The notes below the pieces were generated by a model. The model saw nothing but the letters and a program-made list of their open reading frames with translations. It ran no database searches and was not told the DNA's origin. From Paracoccaceae bacterium (GTDB lineage: Bacteria > Pseudomonadota > Alphaproteobacteria > Rhodobacterales > Rhodobacteraceae), in the NCBI GenBank assembly GCA_007128865.1, contig SKWP01000427.1, forward strand, positions 1 through 7,515: a stretch of 7,515 nt of DNA. Direction: 5' to 3'. A program made the position numbers and the translations under genes. Of the stretch, positions 1-6,240 are shown piece by piece. Every line of letters starts with the position of its first letter. Position 1 is the stretch's first letter.

Positions 1-629
1 CGCGCGATATCCTCGGCGCAATAGTCGGCGATGCGCGCGGCGGTGGCATCGTCATAAAGGCTGCGCCAGTCGGCCGGCCTTGGGGAGGCATTCACCCGCG
101 ATAGCGCCGGCAGCCGCAGGCTCAGCCTTTGCCCCAGCAGCCGCGCATCCTCATCCAGCCGTTCATGGCGCAGCCACATGGCACAGCGTTCCTGGCCACC
201 GCCATCGCTGACATAGGCACCGTATGGATTGGCCCGAAAGCCTGCCTCGGTCACCGGATCGGCAACGAACGCGGCAAAGCTGCAGGCCTTGGCAAGCCGC
301 ACCGCCGGGTGATCGAAATCTTGGGTCTGCAGCCAGTGGTAGTAGCTCGCCGTGCGTTCCCACGGGTTGCGCACGATCGTGAACACGAACCAGTCCGCAA
401 TCTCCTGGCTTGTGACCAGCCCCTCGACATCGCGCAGACGCGAGTGCTTCCAGACCCGCCCGGCCGTCTGCGCCCCGGCAATCAGCCTGCGGCGGTTTCG
501 TGCCTTGGGCGTGTCGCCGATCAGGATGTCATCTGCCGCCGCACGCGCCTCGAGCGCCAGCGCCAGCGCGGTGCCGCCGGTCTTGGGAACATGCACGAAA
601 ATGAACCGGCGCCGGCGCGAGATGATCAT
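1..629 (-). CDS. Sulfotransferase family protein (3' end beyond the window)
   Basis: Sulfotransferases of this fold move a sulfuryl group from PAPS to a carbohydrate or other acceptor. The visible 209 residues start MIISRRRRFIFVHVPKTGGT. The PKTGG segment (residues 15-19) matches the 5'-phosphosulfate-binding loop. VRNPWERTASYYHW (86-99) matches the 3'-phosphate-binding motif, with Arg87 and Ser95 in the expected places. The later part (NPYGAYVSDGGG, about 135-145) resembles the region of bacterial Sulfotransfer_2-like proteins that precedes the C-terminal part. No signal peptide or membrane segment is seen, so it is probably cytoplasmic. The start at 629 is the only ATG near the upstream boundary of the frame and has a weak AGGGA-type ribosome site about 7 bases ahead. 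It lies 58 bases downstream of the EF-G-like gene on the same strand, with no obvious terminator between, so co-transcription is possible. The stop lies past the left edge. The acceptor substrate cannot be told from the sequence; surface polysaccharide is a guess. Confidence 0.85.
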   Translation of the reverse strand, partial: MIISRRRRFIFVHVPKTGGTALALALEARAAADDILIGDTPKARNRRRLIAGAQTAGRVWKHSRLRDVEGLVTSQEIADWFVFTIVRNPWERTASYYHWLQTQDFDHPAVRLAKACSFAAFVADPVTEAGFRANPYGAYVSDGGGQERCAMWLRHERLDEDARLLGQRLSLRLPALSRVNASPRPADWRSLYDDATAARIADYCAEDIA

Positions 630-687
630 CGACCGTTCCCTTGCGCCCCGGCATCCAGCCCCCGCACGACCGCCTGATTGTACCCGG

Positions 688-2625
688 TCAGGCCAGCGCC
701 TCCAGCCGGGCCTTGCTGATCGCATCGGCCTCGCGTCCGTAGATCTCCTCGAAATGATCGAATTCGGCCTCGATCCAGGCGGTTCCCTGGGTCGCCCCGG
801 CCAGCGCCTGCAGCAGATCCTCGCGCGCGGATGCAGGCAGATTGGCACGAAACACATCCCATCCCCGGGCGGCCGGGTCACGGTCGAAGCCCAGCACCTG
901 GCCCTTGAGCCCGCTGACCAGCGGCACCAGCGCCCCCGAACAGGCCGAAGGGACATGAACCGAAATCCGGTCGATCGCCTGCAACAGCAGCGGCCCGGCC
1001 TGGGCAAGCCCTTCGCGCAGGCCCATGCGTCCGGCGGTGCGGAAGGCGTGGTCTGAACTGTCCACCGCGTGGTGCTTGCCATCGGTCAGCGTGACCGCGA
1101 TGTCGATCACCGGAAACCCGAGCGGCCCGCGTTCGGTCGCCTCGCGGGCCCCGGCCTCGACCGAAGGGATATAGTTGCGCGGCACCGCCCCGCCCTTGAC
1201 CGTTTCGTCAAAGCCAAAGCCGGCACCGCGGGTTTGCGGGGCGATGATCAGCGCCACATCGGCAAACTGCCCCGCACCGCCGGTCTGCTTGCGGTGCCGG
1301 TAGCGGACCTCGACCCGCTTGGAAATGGTCTCGCGCCAGGGCACCTGCGGGGGGCGAACATCCACCTCGATGCCGAAATCATCGGCCAGAACCGCCAGCA
1401 GATGCCGCAGATGCAGCGGCCCCTGGGCCAGGATCACCGGCTCGCCGGTTTCGTCCTCGGTCGCGGTGGCCATCATCGGATCGGTTTCGGCCAGTCGGGT
1501 CAGTGCCGCCGAAAGCCGCACCTCGTCGCGTTCGTTGCCCGGCTTCAGCACGCGGGCAAGCATCGGCGGCTGGCTGGCTGTCCAGTCAGGCCGGCCAAGC
1601 GCCTTGTCGGCGGTCAGCGGATGGCCGGCGGCAAGCTGATCGGACTTGACCGCCAGGGCGACCGCGCCGGTTGCCAGCGTGCCGGCATTCCCGCCGCCGA
1701 CCCGGTGCAGGCCGCCCAGGTTTCCGCCACCCAGCTGCTGGCCGGTGGCAACCCCCTCGTCCAGCGCACGAACCGCGACAACCTTGCCCAGGTGCTTGCG
1801 GATCTGGGCGTGAAAGGCCACCGAGACCGGGGCAGGTCCGTCGCTGGCCAGCCGGGCGCGCAGCACCGAAACCGCCGGCGCCTCGTGGCGCAGCGCCTTC
1901 ATCAGCCGCATGATGCCGTTCTGCCGTTCCGCCGAACCCATGAAGGCCGGCACCAGGGCATTGTCGCGCAGCTCGCGGCTGGCGATTTCAAACAGCGCGC
2001 CGCTGGCAGGCACGCGATCCTCGATCAGTTCCTCAAGCAGGCTGTCGTCGTAATCCGACATCGCTTCGAGCAGTTCGGCGCGGGCTTCGGCCTCGCGTTC
2101 CGCGACCGGCCCGCCGGGCATTTCCACAAGCGTCGAGGTCTGGCCGTCCCGGTATCGCCAGGCGCGTTCGGAAATCAGGTCGACCGCGCCGATCACATCA
2201 TCGCCGTCGCGCATGGGGATCTGGCGCAGGACGATGGTATGGTCGGTATAGCCCTGCAATGCCGCGACCACGTCGCGCAGCCGGGCGCGCGCGGCGTCCA
2301 TGCGGTTGATGAAGATCAGGCACGGCGTGCCCGCGGATTCGATCACCCGCAGATAGGGCGCGCACAGCATCGCCGCCTCGGGGTCCGGCGGCACGCACAG
2401 CACCGCCGCATCCGACGCCATCAGCGCACCGCGTGCCAGTGCGGCGTATTCCGCGCCACCGGGCAGGTCCAGCGCGCACCATCGATCCCCGAGAAAGCCG
2501 AATTCGGTCAGTTCCAGCACCCCGAGCGATTCGGATGCGACCGCGTCGCCGTCGAGCCCGGCAAGGCGGCGGATCAACGTGGACTTGCCTGATTGCGAGG
2601 GCCCCAGAACCGTGAAACAACGCAT
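688..2625 (-). CDS. EF-G-like translational GTPase paralogue with divergent G domain
   Basis: This 645-residue protein has the EF-G domain order but is shorter than canonical EF-G (about 700). The G domain has a P-loop GPSQSGKST (8-16), a DLPG G3 motif (53-56), NRMD in place of NKxD (107-110) and a GSA G5-like motif (230-232). Domain II spans roughly 265-345 and domain III about 350-425. Domain IV contains HRKQTGGAGQF (444-454), GGAVPRNYIPSVEAG (478-492) and DGKHHAVDSSDHAF (515-528). His519 aligns with the EF-G domain IV tip histidine that acts in translocation. Domain V follows to the end. Only about 39 residues separate the P-loop Lys from DLPG, where canonical EF-G has about 65, and I see no RGIT switch I sequence. 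DLPG is followed by Gly-Gly instead of the usual His. ATG 2625 is chosen because GGAGG lies 5 bases upstream; the open frame continues 107 codons further, but without family similarity. It is probably a fusA-like paralogue found in Rhodobacterales. Its cellular role is unknown to me, and the main fusA should lie elsewhere. Confidence 0.9.
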   Translation of the reverse strand: MRCFTVLGPSQSGKSTLIRRLAGLDGDAVASESLGVLELTEFGFLGDRWCALDLPGGAEYAALARGALMASDAAVLCVPPDPEAAMLCAPYLRVIESAGTPCLIFINRMDAARARLRDVVAALQGYTDHTIVLRQIPMRDGDDVIGAVDLISERAWRYRDGQTSTLVEMPGGPVAEREAEARAELLEAMSDYDDSLLEELIEDRVPASGALFEIASRELRDNALVPAFMGSAERQNGIMRLMKALRHEAPAVSVLRARLASDGPAPVSVAFHAQIRKHLGKVVAVRALDEGVATGQQLGGGNLGGLHRVGGGNAGTLATGAVALAVKSDQLAAGHPLTADKALGRPDWTASQPPMLARVLKPGNERDEVRLSAALTRLAETDPMMATATEDETGEPVILAQGPLHLRHLLAVLADDFGIEVDVRPPQVPWRETISKRVEVRYRHRKQTGGAGQFADVALIIAPQTRGAGFGFDETVKGGAVPRNYIPSVEAGAREATERGPLGFPVIDIAVTLTDGKHHAVDSSDHAFRTAGRMGLREGLAQAGPLLLQAIDRISVHVPSACSGALVPLVSGLKGQVLGFDRDPAARGWDVFRANLPASAREDLLQALAGATQGTAWIEAEFDHFEEIYGREADAISKARLEALA

Positions 2626-2630
2626 CGCCA

Positions 2631-2635
2631 CCTCC
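2631..2635 (-). promoter_or_regulatory. Strong Shine-Dalgarno site for the EF-G-like gene
   Basis: On the minus strand GGAGG is followed by five bases (TGGCG) and the ATG at 2625. It is the best ribosome site in the window and fixes the start at MRCFTVLG, against the much longer open frame that runs upstream to about 2946 through the intergenic region and the end of the EAL gene. Confidence 0.8.
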
Positions 2636-2670
2636 CCATGACCAGCGGCGGACAGTGCGCTCCGGCCGCC

Positions 2671-2696
2671 GGGCGCCGCAGCGTGGGGCGGCGCCC
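2671..2696 (-). promoter_or_regulatory. Perfect 9-bp inverted repeat in the EF-G-like gene leader
   Basis: GGGCGCCGC (2671-2679) and GCGGCGCCC (2688-2696) are perfect reverse complements separated by an 8-base loop. In the minus-strand transcript this makes an almost all-GC hairpin starting just downstream of the candidate -10 (2706-2711) and ending 35 bases before the GGAGG site. No T-run follows, so it does not look like an intrinsic terminator. It could be a stable 5' end for the mRNA, a translational control element or a protein-binding operator. Such repeats also arise by chance in GC-rich DNA, but a 9-bp perfect match in an intergenic leader is better than most. Confidence 0.5.
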
Positions 2697-2705
2697 TCCA
2701 CCGTG

Positions 2706-2735
2706 ATGTTGGCCCGAGCATGGCCGCCGCGTCAA
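2706..2735 (-). promoter_or_regulatory. Candidate sigma70-type promoter for the EF-G-like gene
   Basis: The minus strand carries TTGACG (2735-2730), an 18-base spacer and CAACAT (2711-2706). The -35 box is a 5/6 match to consensus; the -10 is weak (3/6). A TACAAT hexamer (2740-2735) overlaps the -35 by one base and could be an alternative -10, but it has no good -35 partner. The 161-base gap after the EAL gene is long enough for an own promoter. Prediction only. Confidence 0.4.
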
Positions 2736-2786
2736 TTGTATTGGCGTCGCGGCCGGCCGGACAGCGCCGGCAACGGCCCGAAGGGA

Positions 2787-4337
2787 TCAGACAACGCCGT
2801 GTTGCGGTGCCGGGCCCGAGCCCAGCCCCGCCTTGTGCCGTTCGATCCAGCCCAGCGTCGCCTCGACCGCCATGGGTCGGGCAATGGCATAGCCCTGGAC
2901 ATGGTCGCAGCCGAGCTGCGCCAGCAACGCATGTTCCCCGGCGCATTCCACCCCTTCGGCCAGCGTTTCAAGCCCGAGCTGTTCGGACAGCGACAGGATT
3001 GCGGCGACCATGTCCTGGCGTTCCCGGTCGCGATGCAGGCCGGTGACAAGGCTTCTGTCGATCTTCAGCCGTCCGGCCGCGAAGCGCCGGATATTGGCAA
3101 TCGAGGCATGGCCGGTGCCGAAATCGTCCAGATCGATCCGGCAACCCATCCGGCCCAGCCGCGCCACATTCTCCAGCAGGCGGTTATCGGCATCCTCGCC
3201 GGCGACGGATTCGAGGATTTCCACCACCAGACGGTCCGGCGCGAGGTCGAACCTGTCCAGTTCCCATGCGATGCGGTCCGGCAGGCTTGGCTGGCGCAGT
3301 TCGGCCGCCGAAAAGTTCACCCCGACCCCGGCTATCCGGTGGCCTGCGATGTCCCAGCGCCGCAGCGCCCCGAGCGCGTGGTAGAGCATCACCTCACCCA
3401 GGCGTTCGGACAGGCCCGTGGCGATCAGCGCGTCAAGAAAGGCGGCCGGTTCCAGCAGACCCCGGCGCGGATGGTTCCAGCGTACCAGCGCCTCGAAACC
3501 GGTGATCTCACCGGTGTCGGTCGAAAGCTGGGGCTGAAAATGGGCGCAGATCTCGCCCGAATTGAGCGCGGCGGCCAGTTCGTTGCGCAGCGCGATGCTG
3601 TCACTGCGCAGGCGCCGCATCTCTTCGGTATGGGCGCGGATGGTACCGGGACCGCAGGCACGGGCGGCGTCCATCGCCGTCTCGGCCGCATCGACAAGCG
3701 CCGCGCCGCGCCTTTCGGCCGGGTCGAGTGCCAGGCAGAAGCCGACCGACGCGGTGGGGTGAATGCGCACGGCGCCGGCCGCAACCTCGGCCTCTGCCGC
3801 CGCCTGAACGCGCGCGGCAACCTGTAAAACGGTTTCCAGATCGCAGCGCAGGAAGGGCGCGAGCCCGACCGCGAAACAGGCCCCGTCCAGCCGTGCAACA
3901 AGGTCGGCGTGCCTGACCGCACCCGATACCCTTTGCGCGGTCTGAACCAGCAGCGCGGTAAAGGCGGCATTGCCATGCCGGCGCGCCAGCGCATCGGCGC
4001 CGTCCAGGACCAGCACGATGCAGCCGGGCGCGCCGGCGCCATCGCCGCTGCCGGCAAGATGCCTGTCAAGAAACGCCTCCAGCTCAGGGCGCAGCGCCAG
4101 CCCGGTTGCCGCGTCACGCTGCACCGCCTGCGCTTCGCCGGATGCCTTGCCGCCCAGCCCCGACCGGAGTGCCAGCAAGGCCGGAACGCCCAGCGCCGTA
4201 GCAACAAGCGCTGCCTCGCCGCCCAGCCAGAATGCCGCGAGCGTGAGCGCCGGCATGAAGGCCAGCCATTCCGGCCGCCCGGCAACGGTATGGCACGAAG
4301 CGGCAACGCGGCGCAGCACGGGGCTGAAGACAGGCAT
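2787..4337 (-). CDS. Membrane-anchored degenerate GGDEF / intact EAL protein, probable c-di-GMP phosphodiesterase
   Basis: The 516-residue protein starts with a short N-terminus and two closely spaced hydrophobic segments (about 24-40 and 42-57), then a GGDEF-like domain (about 73-205) and an EAL domain (about 250-500). The GGDEF signature is replaced by DGACF (151-155) after VARL, so diguanylate cyclase activity is unlikely; the domain may sense or regulate. The EAL domain keeps its catalytic set: FEALVRW (281-287), Asn341 in VNFS, Glu373 in VEILES, DDFGTG (404-409), Lys425 in LKIDRS, Glu461 in LAEGVE, and QGY (481-483). It should therefore hydrolyse c-di-GMP to pGpG at the inner membrane. 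ATG 4337 is preferred over the in-frame ATG at 4355 because GGAG sits 7 bases upstream of it, while 4355 has no ribosome site. It lies 73 bases after ttcA on the same strand and may be transcribed with it. No periplasmic sensor domain is visible, so the input signal is unknown. Confidence 0.92.
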   Translation of the reverse strand: MPVFSPVLRRVAASCHTVAGRPEWLAFMPALTLAAFWLGGEAALVATALGVPALLALRSGLGGKASGEAQAVQRDAATGLALRPELEAFLDRHLAGSGDGAGAPGCIVLVLDGADALARRHGNAAFTALLVQTAQRVSGAVRHADLVARLDGACFAVGLAPFLRCDLETVLQVAARVQAAAEAEVAAGAVRIHPTASVGFCLALDPAERRGAALVDAAETAMDAARACGPGTIRAHTEEMRRLRSDSIALRNELAAALNSGEICAHFQPQLSTDTGEITGFEALVRWNHPRRGLLEPAAFLDALIATGLSERLGEVMLYHALGALRRWDIAGHRIAGVGVNFSAAELRQPSLPDRIAWELDRFDLAPDRLVVEILESVAGEDADNRLLENVARLGRMGCRIDLDDFGTGHASIANIRRFAAGRLKIDRSLVTGLHRDRERQDMVAAILSLSEQLGLETLAEGVECAGEHALLAQLGCDHVQGYAIARPMAVEATLGWIERHKAGLGSGPAPQHGVV

Positions 4338-4344
4338 GGCAAGG

Positions 4345-4348
4345 CTCC
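4345..4348 (-). promoter_or_regulatory. Ribosome binding site deciding the EAL gene start
   Basis: GGAG on the minus strand is spaced 7 bases from the ATG at 4337. The earlier in-frame ATG (4355) is preceded by a C-rich stretch without Shine-Dalgarno character. The site therefore favours the shorter protein starting MPVFSPVLRR. Confidence 0.6.
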
Positions 4349-4410
4349 GGATCATGCAGCGGGCAGACTGCGCCCAGCACGGACCCTAGATGCCGATGCT
4401 GATCGAGCGG

Positions 4411-5292
4411 TTAATCCGGCCTGTCCGGATCGGTAGGATTTTCTGCATCCCGCGCGGACAGCAGCGGCCCGGCCGGATCCAGCGCCGCGAAGTCGAAGAG
4501 TCGCGGATCGGCAAGATGCGAGGGCCGTACCGTCGTCAGGGCGCGAAACATCACCTGCCGGCGGCCGGGGCTGCGCGCCTCCCATTCGTCAAGCATTTTC
4601 TTGACCTGCACGCGTTGCAGCCCTTCCTGGCTGCCGCACAGATCGCAGGGAATCACCGGATAGCCCATGGCGCGGGTGAAACGGGCGCAATCGTCCTCGG
4701 CCACGAAGGCCAGCGGGCGCAGCACCGTCAGATCGCCGTCTTCGTTGACCAGTTTCGGCGGCATGGTGGCCAGCCGCCCGCCGTGAAACAGGTTCATGAA
4801 GAAGGTTTCGAGGATATCGTCACGGTGATGCCCCAGCACCACGGCCGAACAGCCTTCCTCGCGGGCGATACGGTAAAGGATACCCCGGCGCAGGCGCGAG
4901 CAGAGCGCACAATACGTCCTGCCCTCGGGAATCCTGGCGGTGACGACCGAATAGGTATCCTGATACTCGATCCGGTGCGGAACCTGCATCCGGGTCAGGA
5001 AATCCGGCAGCACCGTGGCCGGAAAGCCGGGCTGCCCCTGATCGAGGTTGCAGGCCAGCAGCTCCACCGGCAGCAGCCCGCGCCATTGCAGTTCGATCAG
5101 CGCCGCCAGCAGCGTATAGCTGTCCTTGCCCCCCGAAAGACACACCAGCCAGCGGGCGCCCGGCCGGACCATGGCATAGGTTTCCATCGCTGCGCGGGTT
5201 TCGCGCAGGATGCGCTTGCGCAGCTTGCGAAACTCCAGGCCCTCGGGAGCGCCCTGCAGAATCGGCGGCAACTCGACTGCGTCGTCATGCAT
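4411..5292 (-). CDS. ttcA: tRNA 2-thiocytidine(32) synthetase TtcA
   Basis: TtcA is a cytoplasmic, ATP-dependent enzyme with an iron-sulfur cluster that converts cytidine 32 of certain tRNAs to 2-thiocytidine. The 293-residue product has the PP-loop SGGKDS (53-58), which binds ATP, and the paired cysteine motifs CALC (C128, C131) and CDLC (C216, C219), which include the ligands of the [4Fe-4S] cluster. The stretch [17 protein letters not shown] (153-169) and the CGSQ following C219 are typical of TtcA, and they separate it from TilS and other PP-loop enzymes. Length fits the family (about 300). Two starts are possible. AGGAG abuts the ATG at 5301, which would leave no spacing, but lies 9 bases from the ATG at 5292, so 5292 is chosen. 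The gene starts inside yidD (8-base overlap), which suggests translational coupling in the rpmH-rnpA-yidD-ttcA cluster. The stop is TAA. The last 25 or so residues are a polar, proline-rich tail of low conservation. Confidence 0.95.
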   Translation of the reverse strand: MHDDAVELPPILQGAPEGLEFRKLRKRILRETRAAMETYAMVRPGARWLVCLSGGKDSYTLLAALIELQWRGLLPVELLACNLDQGQPGFPATVLPDFLTRMQVPHRIEYQDTYSVVTARIPEGRTYCALCSRLRRGILYRIAREEGCSAVVLGHHRDDILETFFMNLFHGGRLATMPPKLVNEDGDLTVLRPLAFVAEDDCARFTRAMGYPVIPCDLCGSQEGLQRVQVKKMLDEWEARSPGRRQVMFRALTTVRPSHLADPRLFDFAALDPAGPLLSARDAENPTDPDRPD

Positions 5293-5566
5293 CGCGGCCA
5301 TCTCCTGCCGGATTGCGGGTCTCTGCCCCGTCATGCGCCGGGTCGGCACCCGGTACCGGATCGTAGCCCGAACGCCCCCATGGGTGGCACCGCCCGATGC
5401 GGCGCAGCGCCAGCCAGCCCCCCCGCAAGGCGCCATGCCGCTCGAGCGCTTCGAGCGCATAGGCCGAACAGGTCGGCTGATAGCGGCAGTTGTGCCCGAC
5501 CCAGGGCGAGAACAGCAACCGGTAGCCATGCACCGGCAAGGCCAGAATGCGCGCCAGCAGGCTCAT
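5285..5566 (-). CDS. yidD: Membrane protein insertion efficiency factor YidD
   Basis: YidD is a small inner-membrane-associated protein that helps YidC and Sec insert membrane proteins. The 93-residue product has the family pattern in order: an amphipathic or hydrophobic N-terminus ([20 protein letters not shown]), then [22 protein letters not shown] (20-41) with Cys27 and Cys33, [16 protein letters not shown] (49-64) with Cys60, and SGYDPVP (66-72). The remaining 20 residues are a polar tail. Its ATG overlaps the rnpA stop as ATGA (4 bases), and its own stop overlaps the ttcA start by 8 bases. This is the conserved place of yidD directly after rnpA. Usually yidC follows; here ttcA does. Confidence 0.95.
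   Translation of the reverse strand: MSLLARILALPVHGYRLLFSPWVGHNCRYQPTCSAYALEALERHGALRGGWLALRRIGRCHPWGRSGYDPVPGADPAHDGAETRNPAGDGRDA
5302..5306 (-). promoter_or_regulatory. Ribosome binding site for ttcA inside yidD
   Basis: AGGAG on the minus strand lies within the last codons of yidD. It directly touches one in-frame ATG (5301) and stands 9 bases from the next (5292). Spacing rules favour initiation at 5292, so ttcA is probably translated by ribosomes that load or restart at the end of yidD. Confidence 0.55.
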
Positions 5567-5973
5567 CGCCGCGAAGCCTGCTGCCCGTGGACACGATCGA
5601 GGGCGCGATGCAGATCGTCTTCAAGCCGCGCCATGGGCCGGTCCACGGTAACGCCGGGGCGGCCGACCAGCACGTAATCCCAACCGGGGCGGCCATGCCG
5701 TGGCAGCAGCGCCCGGGCCAGCGCCCGCAGGCGGCGGCGGGCGCGGTTGCGCACCACGGCGTTGCCAAGCTTGCGCGAACAGGTCAGGCCGAATCGGATC
5801 AGGCAGCCGCCCGGCTCGTCCGGGTCACGTCGGCGGGCCTGAAGCAGAAATCCCTCGGCGGCGCAGCGACGCGACCGGGCCGCGCGCAGGAATTCGCGCC
5901 GCAGCCGCAAGGCCACCGTGGCGGCCATCGGCGCATCCGGGACGTTCACGCATTCATCCCGTACCAGGGTCAT
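5563..5973 (-). CDS. rnpA: Ribonuclease P protein component
   Basis: RnpA is the small basic protein that binds the RNase P RNA and helps it cut 5' leaders from precursor tRNAs. The 136-residue product is rich in arginine. It contains the central beta-strand region GFLLQARRR (41-49), then [20 protein letters not shown] and the RNR signature helix RNRARRRLR (75-83), which contacts the RNA. The length is normal for an alphaproteobacterial RnpA. The ATG at 5973 has GGGGA 7 bases ahead and is chosen. An ATG at 5928 would give 121 residues, still with every conserved motif, so the first 15 residues are uncertain. It lies 51 bases after rpmH, the almost universal bacterial order, and its stop overlaps the yidD start as ATGA. 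The RNA partner gene rnpB is not in this window. Confidence 0.94.
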   Translation of the reverse strand: MTLVRDECVNVPDAPMAATVALRLRREFLRAARSRRCAAEGFLLQARRRDPDEPGGCLIRFGLTCSRKLGNAVVRNRARRRLRALARALLPRHGRPGWDYVLVGRPGVTVDRPMARLEDDLHRALDRVHGQQASRR

Positions 5974-6024
5974 GCGCTGATCCCCGGTTCGGCCGGTTTC
6001 GTGATGGCCCCGCTGCGACAGGCC

Positions 6025-6159
6025 TCAGGCCGAAAGCTGCTTGCGGCCCTGGGCGCGGCGGCGGTTGATGATCTTGCGCCCGGCCTTGGTGGCCATGCGG
6101 GCACGAAAGCCATGCCGCCGTTTGCGGACAAGGTTGCTGGGTTGAAAGGTGCGCTTCAT
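6025..6159 (-). CDS. rpmH: 50S ribosomal protein L34
   Basis: L34 is a tiny, very basic protein of the large ribosomal subunit. The 44-residue product begins [20 protein letters not shown], continues with [20 protein letters not shown] and ends QLSA. This matches the family along its whole length and is the typical alphaproteobacterial form. The start at 6159 is fixed by similarity and by a GAGGAA ribosome site (6168-6173) about 8 bases upstream. It is the first gene of the rpmH-rnpA-yidD-ttcA cluster and lies about 70 bases downstream of a sigma70-like promoter. Strong expression is expected, as for other ribosomal proteins. Confidence 0.98.
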   Translation of the reverse strand: MKRTFQPSNLVRKRRHGFRARMATKAGRKIINRRRAQGRKQLSA

Positions 6160-6219
6160 GGCTCGGCTTCCTCGGTCAGGCGGCCCCTGTCGGATGGTTC
6201 CGAAGGGCCGGCATCGTTC

Positions 6220-6240
6220 AAAACCCGCCTCCTAGGCGAG
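6220..6240 (-). terminator. Short terminator-like hairpin after the DUF2339 gene
   Basis: On the minus strand CTCGCCT (6240-6234) can pair with AGGCGGG (6230-6224) across the 3-base loop AGG. That gives a 7-bp stem with one T-G wobble, followed directly by TTTT (6223-6220). It lies 57 bases past the stop of the membrane-protein gene. The stem is short and the T-run is only four bases, so efficiency may be modest. It overlaps the -10 region of the candidate rpmH promoter. Confidence 0.45.

Noticed and set aside
677..682. TACAAT hexamer as a promoter for the sulfotransferase gene
   Set aside because: No hexamer resembling TTGACA stands 16-18 bases upstream, so it is not listed as a promoter.
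1069..2592. Long open frame on the plus strand (507 codons) opposite the EF-G-like gene, and similar long plus-strand frames at 2655-3827 and 3909-4436
   Set aside because: They lie antisense to well-supported genes. Their products are rich in Arg, Gly, Pro, Gln and His without recognisable motifs, which is typical of antisense frames in high-GC DNA. The minus-strand proteins match known families end to end.
688..2625. Reading the EF-G-like gene as a tetracycline-resistance ribosomal protection protein (TetM/TetO type)
   Set aside because: The G domain lacks the canonical switch motifs that those proteins keep, domain IV carries ordinary EF-G-like loops, and the base composition matches the housekeeping neighbours. 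Nothing mobile lies nearby.
2756..2771. GC inverted repeat (5-bp stem, 6-base loop) just after the EAL gene stop as a terminator
   Set aside because: The stem is short and no T-run follows; repeats of this size are common by chance at this GC content.
2626..2946. N-terminal extension of the EF-G-like protein by 107 codons
   Set aside because: The extension would overlap the end of the EAL gene and cross the intergenic hairpin. It has no family similarity, while a strong GGAGG site precedes the ATG at 2625.
4338..4410. Separate promoter or terminator between ttcA and the EAL gene
   Set aside because: I found no convincing -35/-10 pair and only a 4-bp GC stem without a T-run. Co-transcription with ttcA remains the simpler reading.
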